Positions 14,019 to 20,351 of a stretch of 23,898 bases of DNA are shown here, piece by piece (the stretch's first letter is position 1; every line of letters starts with the position of its first letter). Below the pieces are notes generated by a model. The model was not told where the DNA came from. It saw only the letters and a list, made by a program, of their open reading frames with translations, and did no database searches. Source of the DNA: a virus; IMG/VR virus record IMGVR_UViG_3300027747_003620, positions 1 through 23,898 of that record; one strand, written 5' to 3'. A program made the translations under genes and the position numbers.

Positions 14019-14391
14019 GTTTGGCTCGGTAGTCGGCGATTGCAGCCCGGATGGCATCCTCGGCCAAAATGCTGCAATGTATTTTTACAGGAGGGAGTGC
14101 AAGCTCTTGTGCGATCTCGCTGTTTTTGATATTTTGAGCAGCATCAATGTGCATGCCCTTGACCATTTCCGTAACCAAACTTGAGCTGGCAATGGCCGAA
14201 CCGCAGCCATATGTCTTGAAACGAGCATCTCTAATAACACCATGTTCATCTACCTTGATTTGCAATTTCATCACGTCACCGCATGCCGGTGCTCCCACCA
14301 TGCCTGTGCCTACACCTGCTTCGTCCTTGCCGAAACTGCCCACATTGCGGGGATTTTCGTAGTGATCAACAACTTTGTCTGAATATGCCAT
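14002..14391 (-). CDS. iscU: IscU iron-sulfur cluster scaffold protein
   Basis: IscU is the scaffold on which IscS sulfur and iron are built into a 2Fe-2S cluster in the cytoplasm. The 129-residue product is close to E. coli IscU along its length: opening MAYSDKVVDHYENPRNVG, cluster residues C37, D39, C63, H105 and C106, and the HscA-binding motif LPPVK at 99-103. All functional residues are present. AGGGAT lies seven bases before the ATG, and a near-consensus promoter with a dyad lies just upstream. No iscS, hscBA or fdx gene is nearby, so it must use host partners. Its similarity to bacterial IscU suggests transfer from a host. IscA follows. Confidence 0.97.
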   Translation of the reverse strand: MAYSDKVVDHYENPRNVGSFGKDEAGVGTGMVGAPACGDVMKLQIKVDEHGVIRDARFKTYGCGSAIASSSLVTEMVKGMHIDAAQNIKNSEIAQELALPPVKIHCSILAEDAIRAAIADYRAKHDKTD

Positions 14392-14402
14392 GGTAGATCC
14401 CT

Positions 14403-14431
14403 ATTGTATGCGACTTTGTGATCAAAGTCAA
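14403..14431 (-). promoter_or_regulatory. Sigma-70-like promoter with dyad, upstream of iscU
   Basis: The minus strand has TTGACT (14431-14426), a 17-base spacer and TACAAT (14408-14403). Arms GACTTTG and CAAAGTC (14412-14429) form an 18-base dyad covering part of the -35 and the spacer, as an operator would. The -10 box is 11 bases from the iscU ATG, so the leader would be very short and might not include the AGGGAT. It would drive iscU and iscA, and possibly the exonuclease. Confidence 0.55.
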
Positions 14432-14436
14432 GTTTT

Positions 14437-14790
14437 TTATTTTGCTCGTTTTAGAGCAGATTGAGCATTCTTGGCCACAATGTCCTGAGCCTGATCGGCC
14501 GTCATGTCAGTGTCAGTTTTTGTATTTCCACGAAATCTCAAAATTGGTGAATTGGGTTCATCTGGCTCCAGGATGTTGCTGAGTGGTGGTTGTGCCAGCA
14601 GTTGTGGCAATGTGTCCGGAGTCACTGCCACGCCCAAGCTGTTGGCCATGCTGACAAAAGCAGTTTTGGAAATTTCCCGGGGGCCGTTTTGTTCCTCTGC
14701 ACGACCAGTCAACAAGGCCACCAAGGCCGTGAGTTTTTGTGCACCAGGATCCTGACCCGGACCTGATTCCATTACCTCAAAAATCAACAT
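14437..14790 (-). CDS. Hypothetical protein, 117 residues, in probable structural block
   Basis: I do not recognise this protein. It begins MLIFEVMESGPGQDPGA, then a helical part with LTALVALLTGRAEE, then a Pro-rich linker (QPPLSNILEPDEPNSP) and a helical Ala/Gln/Lys-rich C-terminus with ADQAQDIVAKNAQSALKRA. No signal peptide, membrane segment or Cys is visible. The ATG lies two bases after the stop of the 290-residue gene, so they are co-transcribed and possibly act together in virion assembly. Its stop is just before the iscU promoter, which marks the end of this block. Confidence 0.65.
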   Translation of the reverse strand: MLIFEVMESGPGQDPGAQKLTALVALLTGRAEEQNGPREISKTAFVSMANSLGVAVTPDTLPQLLAQPPLSNILEPDEPNSPILRFRGNTKTDTDMTADQAQDIVAKNAQSALKRAK

Positions 14791-14792
14791 GG

Positions 14793-15665
14793 TTATCTAC
14801 GCTTGCGACCCAGGGACGAGCCAGGAACTTCAGCATCGGGCTCGATTTCAGCATCCACGTCAACATCAATGTCAGCGGTGGGATCAACAGCAGCATCTGC
14901 AGCAGGCAAGGCTGCTGCAGGATCTGCGCCAGTCACATCAGGCATGGCAGGCGCAGCAGGAGCTTGGCCAGTTACCACACCCAGGGCTGTGTCCAACTGC
15001 TGTCTAGCAGCTTGAAGATTTTGCACTAAGCCGCTCAAGGCTGCTGTGGCATCATTGTTGAACTGAACGCTTTGTTCTGCGCCAATTTGATTCTTGATCT
15101 GATCTACCAAGGCCGGCAGGTCTTTGAACTGCAGTTCAGATGTGTCTTCCAACATCTTTTGCATCTTGTCCACTAGGTCTTGAGCAGCCAAAACCACTTG
15201 AGCCTGCTGAACTTCGCTTTCTTTGAGAGTGCGATAGGCACGACGAAGGCGACTTTCTTGAGTCATGAGGGCAGCACCGGCTACCATTTTTTGCTCGTCA
15301 GGCGTGAGTGTTTGTCCCTTGGTGCTCTTGTCCAGCGCAGCCTTGAGCTTGGGATCTTGTACTTTGGCCACAGCCTGTTGTGTGGCTTTGGGATCAGCAG
15401 GGGCCACAGGAGGCATGGTTTCTTTTAAACGATGTGTTAAAGCCTGTTCCATCATGACCAGACGCAAGTAAGCAGAGTTGCGCTCGCTCACATGGAACTC
15501 GGGACGAGCACGATGTTCTGTGATCAAGCCACGCACACGGCTCAGCATGGCACGTGCCTGACCCGGTGTTACGGTGTCAAATTTAATGGTTTTACCAAAA
15601 TAGCTCTCAAGTACTCGAGCGGTTTGCTCGGTTGGTTTTTGATGGGCCAGTTCTTGCAGTTTCAT
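14793..15665 (-). CDS. Helical protein with acidic tail, probable virion or scaffold protein
   Basis: The 290-residue product starts with a basic helical part (FGKTIKFDTVTPGQARAMLS, RGLITEHRARPEF), continues with long charged helices likely to form coiled coil (about residues 125-215), and ends in an Ala/Pro/Asp-rich stretch with DVDVDAEIEPDAE, then GSSLGRKRR. Acidic disordered tails of this kind occur in phage core or scaffold proteins, though I cannot name the family. The ATG has AAAGAGGA about eight bases before and a GCTAAATA box 23 bases before, giving a full late-type start signal. The upstream 168-residue gene overlaps its start by 59 bases in another frame. Confidence 0.7.
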   Translation of the reverse strand: MKLQELAHQKPTEQTARVLESYFGKTIKFDTVTPGQARAMLSRVRGLITEHRARPEFHVSERNSAYLRLVMMEQALTHRLKETMPPVAPADPKATQQAVAKVQDPKLKAALDKSTKGQTLTPDEQKMVAGAALMTQESRLRRAYRTLKESEVQQAQVVLAAQDLVDKMQKMLEDTSELQFKDLPALVDQIKNQIGAEQSVQFNNDATAALSGLVQNLQAARQQLDTALGVVTGQAPAAPAMPDVTGADPAAALPAADAAVDPTADIDVDVDAEIEPDAEVPGSSLGRKRR

Positions 15666-16113
15666 TATCGAATCCTCTTTGTTGAATGTATTTAGCCAAA
15701 TTTACACAAACTGCTAGATGATTTTCCAGCTGTTGTTTGCGAATTGATCGAGTCTGTAACTTGGCTTCTACATGGTCCCGGAATTCATATTGCTTGCTCA
15801 GACGGCTCACAGCAGTCCTTACTTGCACATCATGAGTCACTCGACTCAACATGCGATCTGTGGTTTCGATGTCGCGAGCCAGGCGGTATTGTTGATAACG
15901 GTCAGCTATGCACCAGCTGACTGCAGCACGAGTGGTGCCAAATACTGCTGCCGGTGTGTTGTTGCGGAAAACTTGATGTTGTTGATCATTGCTGACCAAG
16001 CGATAGCGGCCAAACAGTTGGTATCCACCTTGGGAATCCGGGGCAATGATGCAGGGCAAGATCTGCTGCAACTCTTCAGCGAGAGCACGTTCAACTGATT
16101 TTTTTGACTTCAT
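15607..16113 (-). CDS. Hypothetical basic protein, 168 residues
   Basis: No named domain is recognised. The product starts with a charged helix (KSVERALAEELQQILP), has a compact beta part with YQLFGRYRLVSND and TPAAVFGTTRAAVSWCIADRY, then long Arg/Gln-rich helices and a polar tail. It resembles small phage proteins of unknown role from other T4-like phages in layout only. Its ATG overlaps the preceding stop as ATGA, and its final 59 bases overlap the next gene in another reading frame, an unusually long overlap here. The next gene has its own strong start signal, so the overlapped tail may be a late extension. Confidence 0.65.
   Translation of the reverse strand: MKSKKSVERALAEELQQILPCIIAPDSQGGYQLFGRYRLVSNDQQHQVFRNNTPAAVFGTTRAAVSWCIADRYQQYRLARDIETTDRMLSRVTHDVQVRTAVSRLSKQYEFRDHVEAKLQTRSIRKQQLENHLAVCVNLAKYIQQRGFDNETARTGPSKTNRANRSST
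15689..15696 (-). promoter_or_regulatory. GCTAAATA late-type promoter for the 290-residue gene
   Basis: The minus strand reads GCTAAATA, 23 bases before the ATG at 15665, with AAAGAGGA between them. Transcription about seven bases after the box would leave a short leader containing the Shine-Dalgarno. It lies within the end of the 168-residue gene. Confidence 0.5.
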
Positions 16114-16373
16114 TTAACCACATAATGTGTGACAAACCAGGCCACAGTGGCCAGCAACACACCAATGACACCCACGCCCCAGTTGATGATCTGATCGTTG
16201 CGTTTGGTCACGACTGTATGCATCATGTCATGCATTTCCTTGATCATCTTGCTCATGGATGAGATTTTGTCATCCACACTGTCAAGTCTGTTCTCGATGG
16301 CGTTGTAACGCTCAGCACAAAGCTCAACGTGCGCTTCTAAACTTTTTTTCTCAATGTCTGTGGCCTCAACCAT
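16110..16373 (-). CDS. Small coiled-coil protein with C-terminal membrane segment
   Basis: The 87-residue product has a charged heptad-like helix from about residue 6 to 58 (ENRLDSVDDKISSMSKMIKEM) and one hydrophobic segment at about 64-84 (WGVGVIGVLLATVAWFVTHY), then VVK. The layout is like XhlA-type haemolysin or holin-associated proteins, where a coiled coil lies outside the membrane anchor. A lysis role is therefore plausible but not shown, and no endolysin was found in this window. GGGAGAA precedes the ATG, and a GCTAAATA box is 18 bases before it. It overlaps the preceding gene by eight bases and the next as ATGA. Confidence 0.75.
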   Translation of the reverse strand: MVEATDIEKKSLEAHVELCAERYNAIENRLDSVDDKISSMSKMIKEMHDMMHTVVTKRNDQIINWGVGVIGVLLATVAWFVTHYVVK

Positions 16374-16800
16374 GATTTTCTCCCGCTTGACTATTTAGCA
16401 GGTTCAGCTGAAACCATAGGTTTTGACCAGTCCCTTGTGTTATTAGTACTTTAGTACTAGAAGCTGTTTCATCCAGTCCTGTCAGCATGGGCACACCCTC
16501 GCAGTCGGCCTGCAGCAGGCTCAGATCCTCGCCATACACATCCTGGGATTCCACTTCAAACTCAAACTGCCACATGTGACCCTGGCGTGTTGGCACAGTG
16601 GCCGAAAAAACCTGGGTGCGCAGGCTCAACAACTGCTGTAGGGTTTCCCAGTTGCGCTGTTGATTTCTAGATCTATTCCAGTCTCGTTCGGTAGCGATTT
16701 CACGGCCAGCACAATCCAGGAATGGCACACGGGACACTTTGTAGTGGCCGGTCACTCCGGTCACAGTGATATCAAACAGGGTGGTACAAACAATCTTCAC
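16366..16800 (-). CDS. Hypothetical protein, 144 residues, probable late gene
   Basis: No named family is recognised. The product appears beta-rich in its first half (VCTTLFDITVTGVTGHYKV, FLDCAGREIATERDWNRS) and contains WQFEFEVESQDVYGEDLSLL later, with no membrane segment. Similar unnamed proteins occur next to small structural genes in large phages, as far as I recall. The start is GTG at 16800, only seven bases after a TGTAAATA box and with no Shine-Dalgarno, so its mRNA could start at or near the codon itself. Next upstream is the strong terminator of the virion-like gene, so this gene opens a new transcription unit. Confidence 0.65.
   Translation of the reverse strand: MKIVCTTLFDITVTGVTGHYKVSRVPFLDCAGREIATERDWNRSRNQQRNWETLQQLLSLRTQVFSATVPTRQGHMWQFEFEVESQDVYGEDLSLLQADCEGVPMLTGLDETASSTKVLITQGTGQNLWFQLNLLNSQAGENHG
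16392..16399 (-). promoter_or_regulatory. GCTAAATA late-type promoter for the membrane protein gene
   Basis: The minus strand reads GCTAAATA, 18 bases before the ATG at 16373, followed by GGGAGAA as ribosome site. It lies in the last codons of the 144-residue gene. Confidence 0.45.
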
Positions 16801-16807
16801 AGTGGGT

Positions 16808-16815
16808 TATTTACA
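16808..16815 (-). promoter_or_regulatory. TGTAAATA late-type promoter for the 144-residue gene
   Basis: The minus strand reads TGTAAATA between the terminator and the GTG at 16800, with only seven bases from box to start codon. It is in non-coding sequence, unlike several of the other boxes, and just after a terminator, which fits a new promoter. Confidence 0.5.
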
Positions 16816-16820
16816 CCAAC

Positions 16821-16853
16821 AAAAAACCCTGGGTTTTTAATCCAGGGTTTTTT
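16821..16853 (-). terminator. Strong intrinsic terminator after the 128-residue virion-like gene
   Basis: Perfect 12-base arms AAAAAACCCTGG (16821-16832) and CCAGGGTTTTTT (16842-16853) enclose a nine-base loop. On the minus strand the hairpin ends in a T-run and follows the stop of the 128-residue gene by 17 bases. The A/T symmetry would let it work in both directions. It is the clearest terminator in the window. Confidence 0.9.
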
Positions 16854-16870
16854 GTTCACAAAGATCATGA

Positions 16871-17257
16871 TTAGGAAGCAGCCAGCTTGAAGCCAATGCT
16901 GGTGCAGCTATCCAACTGGTAGCCAGTGGCTGTTACGTTGGCAGCAGCCAAGAAAGCAGAGCTACTAGCAAATGCGCCTTGGGGGAACACAGCAATGCTC
17001 AACACTGTACCGTCCACTTGGTACATGGCCACTGTGGAAGTTTGTTGAACTGATTGCAGCACGTTGGCAACGTACTCGTTCACGCCTTGTTGGGACACAA
17101 CACTGGTGTTGGCCACAACGCGGAAAAAGTCCAGCTTGGGACCAGCAAAGTTAACTGGTGTAGCTGCTGTGCTAGCGTCAGCACTGACGGGACCTGTTGC
17201 AACGTCTGTTGCAAATACTGGTTGTGCATCACCGTGCACTCGTGTAATATAAGCCAT
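16871..17257 (-). CDS. Small abundant-type protein, probable virion component, own transcription unit
   Basis: The 128-residue product is rich in Ala, Val, Thr and Ser with few charged residues, starts MAYITRVHGDAQPVFATD, and contains FFRVVANTSVVSQQGVNEY and VLSIAVFPQGAFASSSAF. Its composition resembles decoration or small capsid/tail proteins. I do not recognise a named family. It is the only gene here bounded by both a late-type promoter with a 40-base leader (GGTAAATA at 17298-17305, AAGGAG eight bases before the ATG) and a strong terminator, a layout expected for a highly expressed structural gene. A weak four-base-stem hairpin (GGGT/ACCC, 17278-17291) lies in the leader. Confidence 0.7.
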   Translation of the reverse strand: MAYITRVHGDAQPVFATDVATGPVSADASTAATPVNFAGPKLDFFRVVANTSVVSQQGVNEYVANVLQSVQQTSTVAMYQVDGTVLSIAVFPQGAFASSSAFLAAANVTATGYQLDSCTSIGFKLAAS

Positions 17258-17297
17258 TTTGATTCTCCTTGGTATATGGGTTCGTTGACCCTACACT

Positions 17298-17305
17298 TAT
17301 TTACC
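17298..17305 (-). promoter_or_regulatory. GGTAAATA late-type promoter for the 128-residue gene
   Basis: The minus strand reads GGTAAATA followed by AG, in the non-coding gap after the 646-residue gene's stop, 40 bases before the ATG at 17257. The ten-base context GGTAAATAAG is identical to that at 20353-20360. Together with the terminator it defines a one-gene unit. Confidence 0.6.
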
Positions 17306-17326
17306 AAGTTGACAAAAAATCTCGGT

Positions 17327-19267
17327 TTAGGCGGCTTTTCGGGCACCAAAGCCACCGGCGGTTCGGCTGACCAATTTGGCACGACCGGCGGGAGTGGCAA
17401 ACACCCAACCTTCTTGTCCGGGTTGCTGCAGGTCTAGCTGTCGCTGTAGATCTTGCTTGAGAGCATGCAACAGGTTCCAGATATCAAATGCCACTTGCAT
17501 GCCCAGCATGTTGGATCTGGGACTGCGGAGATATTCCACTGTATTGTTGTACTTGCGTGGGGTCACTGCAGTCTGCAACCAGGCCACAAATGATTCAGGT
17601 GTGGCAGCTGAATAGTCAGTGCCTTTGAGACTGTTGATGTAGCGTTCCATTAGCGCCGGGAGGTCTGTGATCTGCTGTGCTCGCAATTCTGCGGGATTCA
17701 GCAAGCCTTGCAGAGCCTGTGCAGATTCGCCTCTAGTGAGCGGGGTCAGCTCGGACATAATGCCACGATTGATCTGCAGATTCTTCAGGGTCTTGACTGT
17801 GGCTGCTGTGACCATGAGACCTGGCACTCGTTTCAACACACTTTCGGGATCAGTTTCGGGCTGCTCGGCGCTGCCGGGATCATCCATGCGTGTGTGTATG
17901 GCCACGCCCACGCGACTGGCAGCAATTTTTTGACCCAGTTCGCTGCTTTCGGGAATTCTGTAAGTGATGCCATCATGCTTGTTGGGGTTGAAAACCAAGT
18001 TGCCTGCATCACGCACATAGGGATCCGACGACGAGTACAACATGTCGCCCTTGAGGTATCCTTGAAATTTGCGTGGTGTGGCTGCTTGCAACAAGGGCCA
18101 CAGTTCTTGATACATGGGCAACAGGGTCTGCACACGGTCAGCCCGTTTGCCTTGAGCAGCGGCGGCTTGATCACGCTGAGACATGATCTGTGCTATTTGT
18201 TCAGGACTGGTGGCCAAGCCTGAGTAGCCCACTGCAGTGGCGCCGGCTTTGTCTGTGAGCACAAATTCGCCCTGTTCGTTACGGCCAAATATCACAGCAG
18301 GCGAGCCGTCCCACTTGATTGTGACATATTCTTGAGCATTTGCAGCAGCTTGACGAATGATATCCACAGCCTGTCTGGCACCACGCAGGCCTGCTTGGAA
18401 CACCAGGTCTTCCACATAGGGAATTCGGGGATTTTTGGCTTCACGCAGATACTGCACACGTTCTTCACGATCTTCAATCAAGGGTTGCATGCCTTGGTTT
18501 ACAATGCGATCTCTTAGTCGTGCCAAGAATCCCACATCATCCACAGGCCGGTACAGGTCCACACTCTCTTTGAATGGCAAGTTTTCACGAACCATGTGTT
18601 CACGGAAGTCGGCCAACTTGGCATCTCGCTTGGGGTCAGAGGCCAGGGCACGAGCAATACTTTCCACCGATGCCAGGTCTTTACCTGTGGCTCTGGGGTT
18701 CAACAATATTTTGGCCACTTGGTCCGGGTCATCTGAAATGATTTGGTTGGTGGCACGATCTGCAATGCCGGCCACTTGGTTCAGCTTGTAACCCAGGCTT
18801 TTGGCAATGGAGTTCATCATGACATTGCGCTCTCGGCCTTTGTATTGGCTGTCAGTGGGAACAGCACCCAGTACAAACTTTGACCATGGCACATTGTTCA
18901 ACAACATGAAGTCAGTTTGCACAAAACCGTTGCTGGCATCTCCCGCAATGGGGGTTTTGAAGTGCACAGCAGTACCAGATTTGCGTACCCAGTCTTTGGG
19001 ATCCTGTCCTTGAGACGTGGCCCAACGAACCAGCTGTGCTTCCAGTTGTGATTTAGTAACCTGATTGGCATCCACAGCAATATCCAAGTCACCGGATGTG
19101 TCCTTGATACCGGTTGAACCTAGTGTGTTGTTTTGTATGTCCAGTCCCGGCAACAGGCGTTCCAGCCAGGCCAAGGTGGGTTTCACATCCTCACGGCGGA
19201 TGCGCTGGGTAACAGGAACGCCGTCCGCGTCCTTGAACACATTGCCGCCTTCAGACAACATGTTCAT
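17327..19267 (-). CDS. Nucleotidyltransferase plus ligase-like bifunctional protein
   Basis: The 646-residue product appears to join two nucleotidyl-transfer domains. Residues 45-125 match the polymerase-beta nucleotidyltransferase pattern: GSTG at 50-53, D60 and D62 in GDLDIAVD, and a third acid D119 in VQTDFML. Around residue 315 begins a ligase-like part: K318-W-D320-G321 (KxDG motif I), GYLKGDML at 403-410 as a candidate motif IV, and ITYRIP at 434-439 near motif V. The rest to 646 is helical with a Gly/Ala/Arg tail. RNA or DNA end repair would fit both domains, but substrate and activity are unknown. The start overlaps the preceding stop as ATGA. The gene lies between a 277-residue protein and a late unit. 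Confidence 0.75.
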   Translation of the reverse strand: MNMLSEGGNVFKDADGVPVTQRIRREDVKPTLAWLERLLPGLDIQNNTLGSTGIKDTSGDLDIAVDANQVTKSQLEAQLVRWATSQGQDPKDWVRKSGTAVHFKTPIAGDASNGFVQTDFMLLNNVPWSKFVLGAVPTDSQYKGRERNVMMNSIAKSLGYKLNQVAGIADRATNQIISDDPDQVAKILLNPRATGKDLASVESIARALASDPKRDAKLADFREHMVRENLPFKESVDLYRPVDDVGFLARLRDRIVNQGMQPLIEDREERVQYLREAKNPRIPYVEDLVFQAGLRGARQAVDIIRQAAANAQEYVTIKWDGSPAVIFGRNEQGEFVLTDKAGATAVGYSGLATSPEQIAQIMSQRDQAAAAQGKRADRVQTLLPMYQELWPLLQAATPRKFQGYLKGDMLYSSSDPYVRDAGNLVFNPNKHDGITYRIPESSELGQKIAASRVGVAIHTRMDDPGSAEQPETDPESVLKRVPGLMVTAATVKTLKNLQINRGIMSELTPLTRGESAQALQGLLNPAELRAQQITDLPALMERYINSLKGTDYSAATPESFVAWLQTAVTPRKYNNTVEYLRSPRSNMLGMQVAFDIWNLLHALKQDLQRQLDLQQPGQEGWVFATPAGRAKLVSRTAGGFGARKAA

Positions 19268-20097
19268 GCCAGCACCTGAATGCCCATGGCATTGATAATT
19301 GCGTTGAGTTGTGCATTGCCGGTGCTTTTGACTCGTTGACCAGTGGGTATGCCCACTGCCTGCCCTAATGCCATCAACTGTTGTGATGTCAGCTTGGCTT
19401 TTTGCAACACAGAGGTGACATCGGATGTGCCGGTAGCGGTCGCAGGATTGTTAGAGGGCGGGGTTGGGGATGTTTTTTTGGGGGTTTGAGCTGTGTGTAT
19501 TTGCACAGCAGCTATGGCAAGATTCATGTAGTTTTTGAATGCAGTAGAGACGCCTGCAGCGTTTTTTTTGATTGCAGCATCGGCTAGATCTTCCAGTGCA
19601 TCCTCGAGTTTGGAATCAACAGCAGAACCAAAGCCTTTCTTGGCATCAAATTTGCCTGACAGTTTTGATCTTGCCCAGTCCCCAAAGGCTTTTGTATAAC
19701 TGTCTTGTGCCTGTTGAGCAGTGTTGGCTGTGCTGGCAGCAGGCGGTGGCGGTGCAACTGTTTTGGTCATGGTATTGGGAACCATGATGCCGCTGCCGGG
19801 CAATGGAGCATAGCCCGAGTCCACAGCCTCGGGCACAGGAGTGGATGGATTCAGCAATGCAGGGTTGGCTTTGATATAGGTCGCCCACTCTTTTTCCATG
19901 TTGCCGATGAGTTGTTGTATCTTGGGATCGTTTTGCACACGTTTAAGCGTTTGATCCGGTGTCTCACCGGGCTGATACCCGCCGCTTGGCTGTCCAGGAA
20001 TGTCGTTGGGATTTTGGCCAGTGAGCCCCGCTATAAAATGTGTGACCATGCCTGCCTCGGTCAGGCGACGGCCCTGTGTGATTTCATGAACCTGCAT
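19264..20097 (-). CDS. Hypothetical protein with Pro-rich linkers, 277 residues
   Basis: I do not recognise a named domain. It starts MQVHEITQGRRLTEAG, has a Gly/Pro/Gln segment (NDIPGQPSGGYQPGETPDQT), a helical region with IQQLIGNMEKEWATYI, Pro/Ala linkers at about residues 113-125 and 205-220, and a helical C-terminus with SVLQKAKLTSQQLMALGQAVG. Many short linkers and Ala/Thr/Pro bias suggest a multi-part virion or scaffold protein. The ATG overlaps the preceding gene by 14 bases and its stop overlaps the next start by four, so three genes here are coupled. Function is open. Confidence 0.65.
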   Translation of the reverse strand: MQVHEITQGRRLTEAGMVTHFIAGLTGQNPNDIPGQPSGGYQPGETPDQTLKRVQNDPKIQQLIGNMEKEWATYIKANPALLNPSTPVPEAVDSGYAPLPGSGIMVPNTMTKTVAPPPPAASTANTAQQAQDSYTKAFGDWARSKLSGKFDAKKGFGSAVDSKLEDALEDLADAAIKKNAAGVSTAFKNYMNLAIAAVQIHTAQTPKKTSPTPPSNNPATATGTSDVTSVLQKAKLTSQQLMALGQAVGIPTGQRVKSTGNAQLNAIINAMGIQVLA

Positions 20098-20332
20098 CAG
20101 TTTTTCTCACAGTGCGGGCAAATTTGGCAGGGTCCCGCAAGCGAATGGCGTTCAAGAATTTTCTCGACAAATTTTCAGCTTGTTCAGGTGTGTATGCAGC
20201 GTCAATGTGTTCCAGCAAGCGAATGGCACTGGCAATCACATTGGCGGCACGACTCTCTACCACATGGCGCTGATCGCGCTCCACATACATGGCATCAAGT
20301 TCTTCAAGTAGACTACGAGTTTTTTTCTGCAT
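20084..20332 (-). CDS. Small helical protein, 82 residues
   Basis: The product starts MQKKTRSLLEELDAMY and is fully helical and charged, with ANVIASAIRLLEHIDAAY and NLSRKFLNAIRLRDPAKF. No motif or membrane segment is seen and I do not recognise the family. An upstream ATG at 20371 would add 13 residues but overlaps the radical SAM gene's stop and the GGTAAATA box at 20353-20360; with the box as promoter, the ATG at 20332 (AAAGGG about 11 bases before) is the sensible start. It overlaps the next gene by 14 bases. Confidence 0.65.
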   Translation of the reverse strand: MQKKTRSLLEELDAMYVERDQRHVVESRAANVIASAIRLLEHIDAAYTPEQAENLSRKFLNAIRLRDPAKFARTVRKTDAGS

Positions 20333-20351
20333 GACCGGCGGACCCTTTGGC

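Noticed and set aside
16110-16373. Assigning this gene as the holin
   Set aside because: Only a coiled coil and one membrane segment are visible and no endolysin is nearby, so lysis is left as a possibility only.
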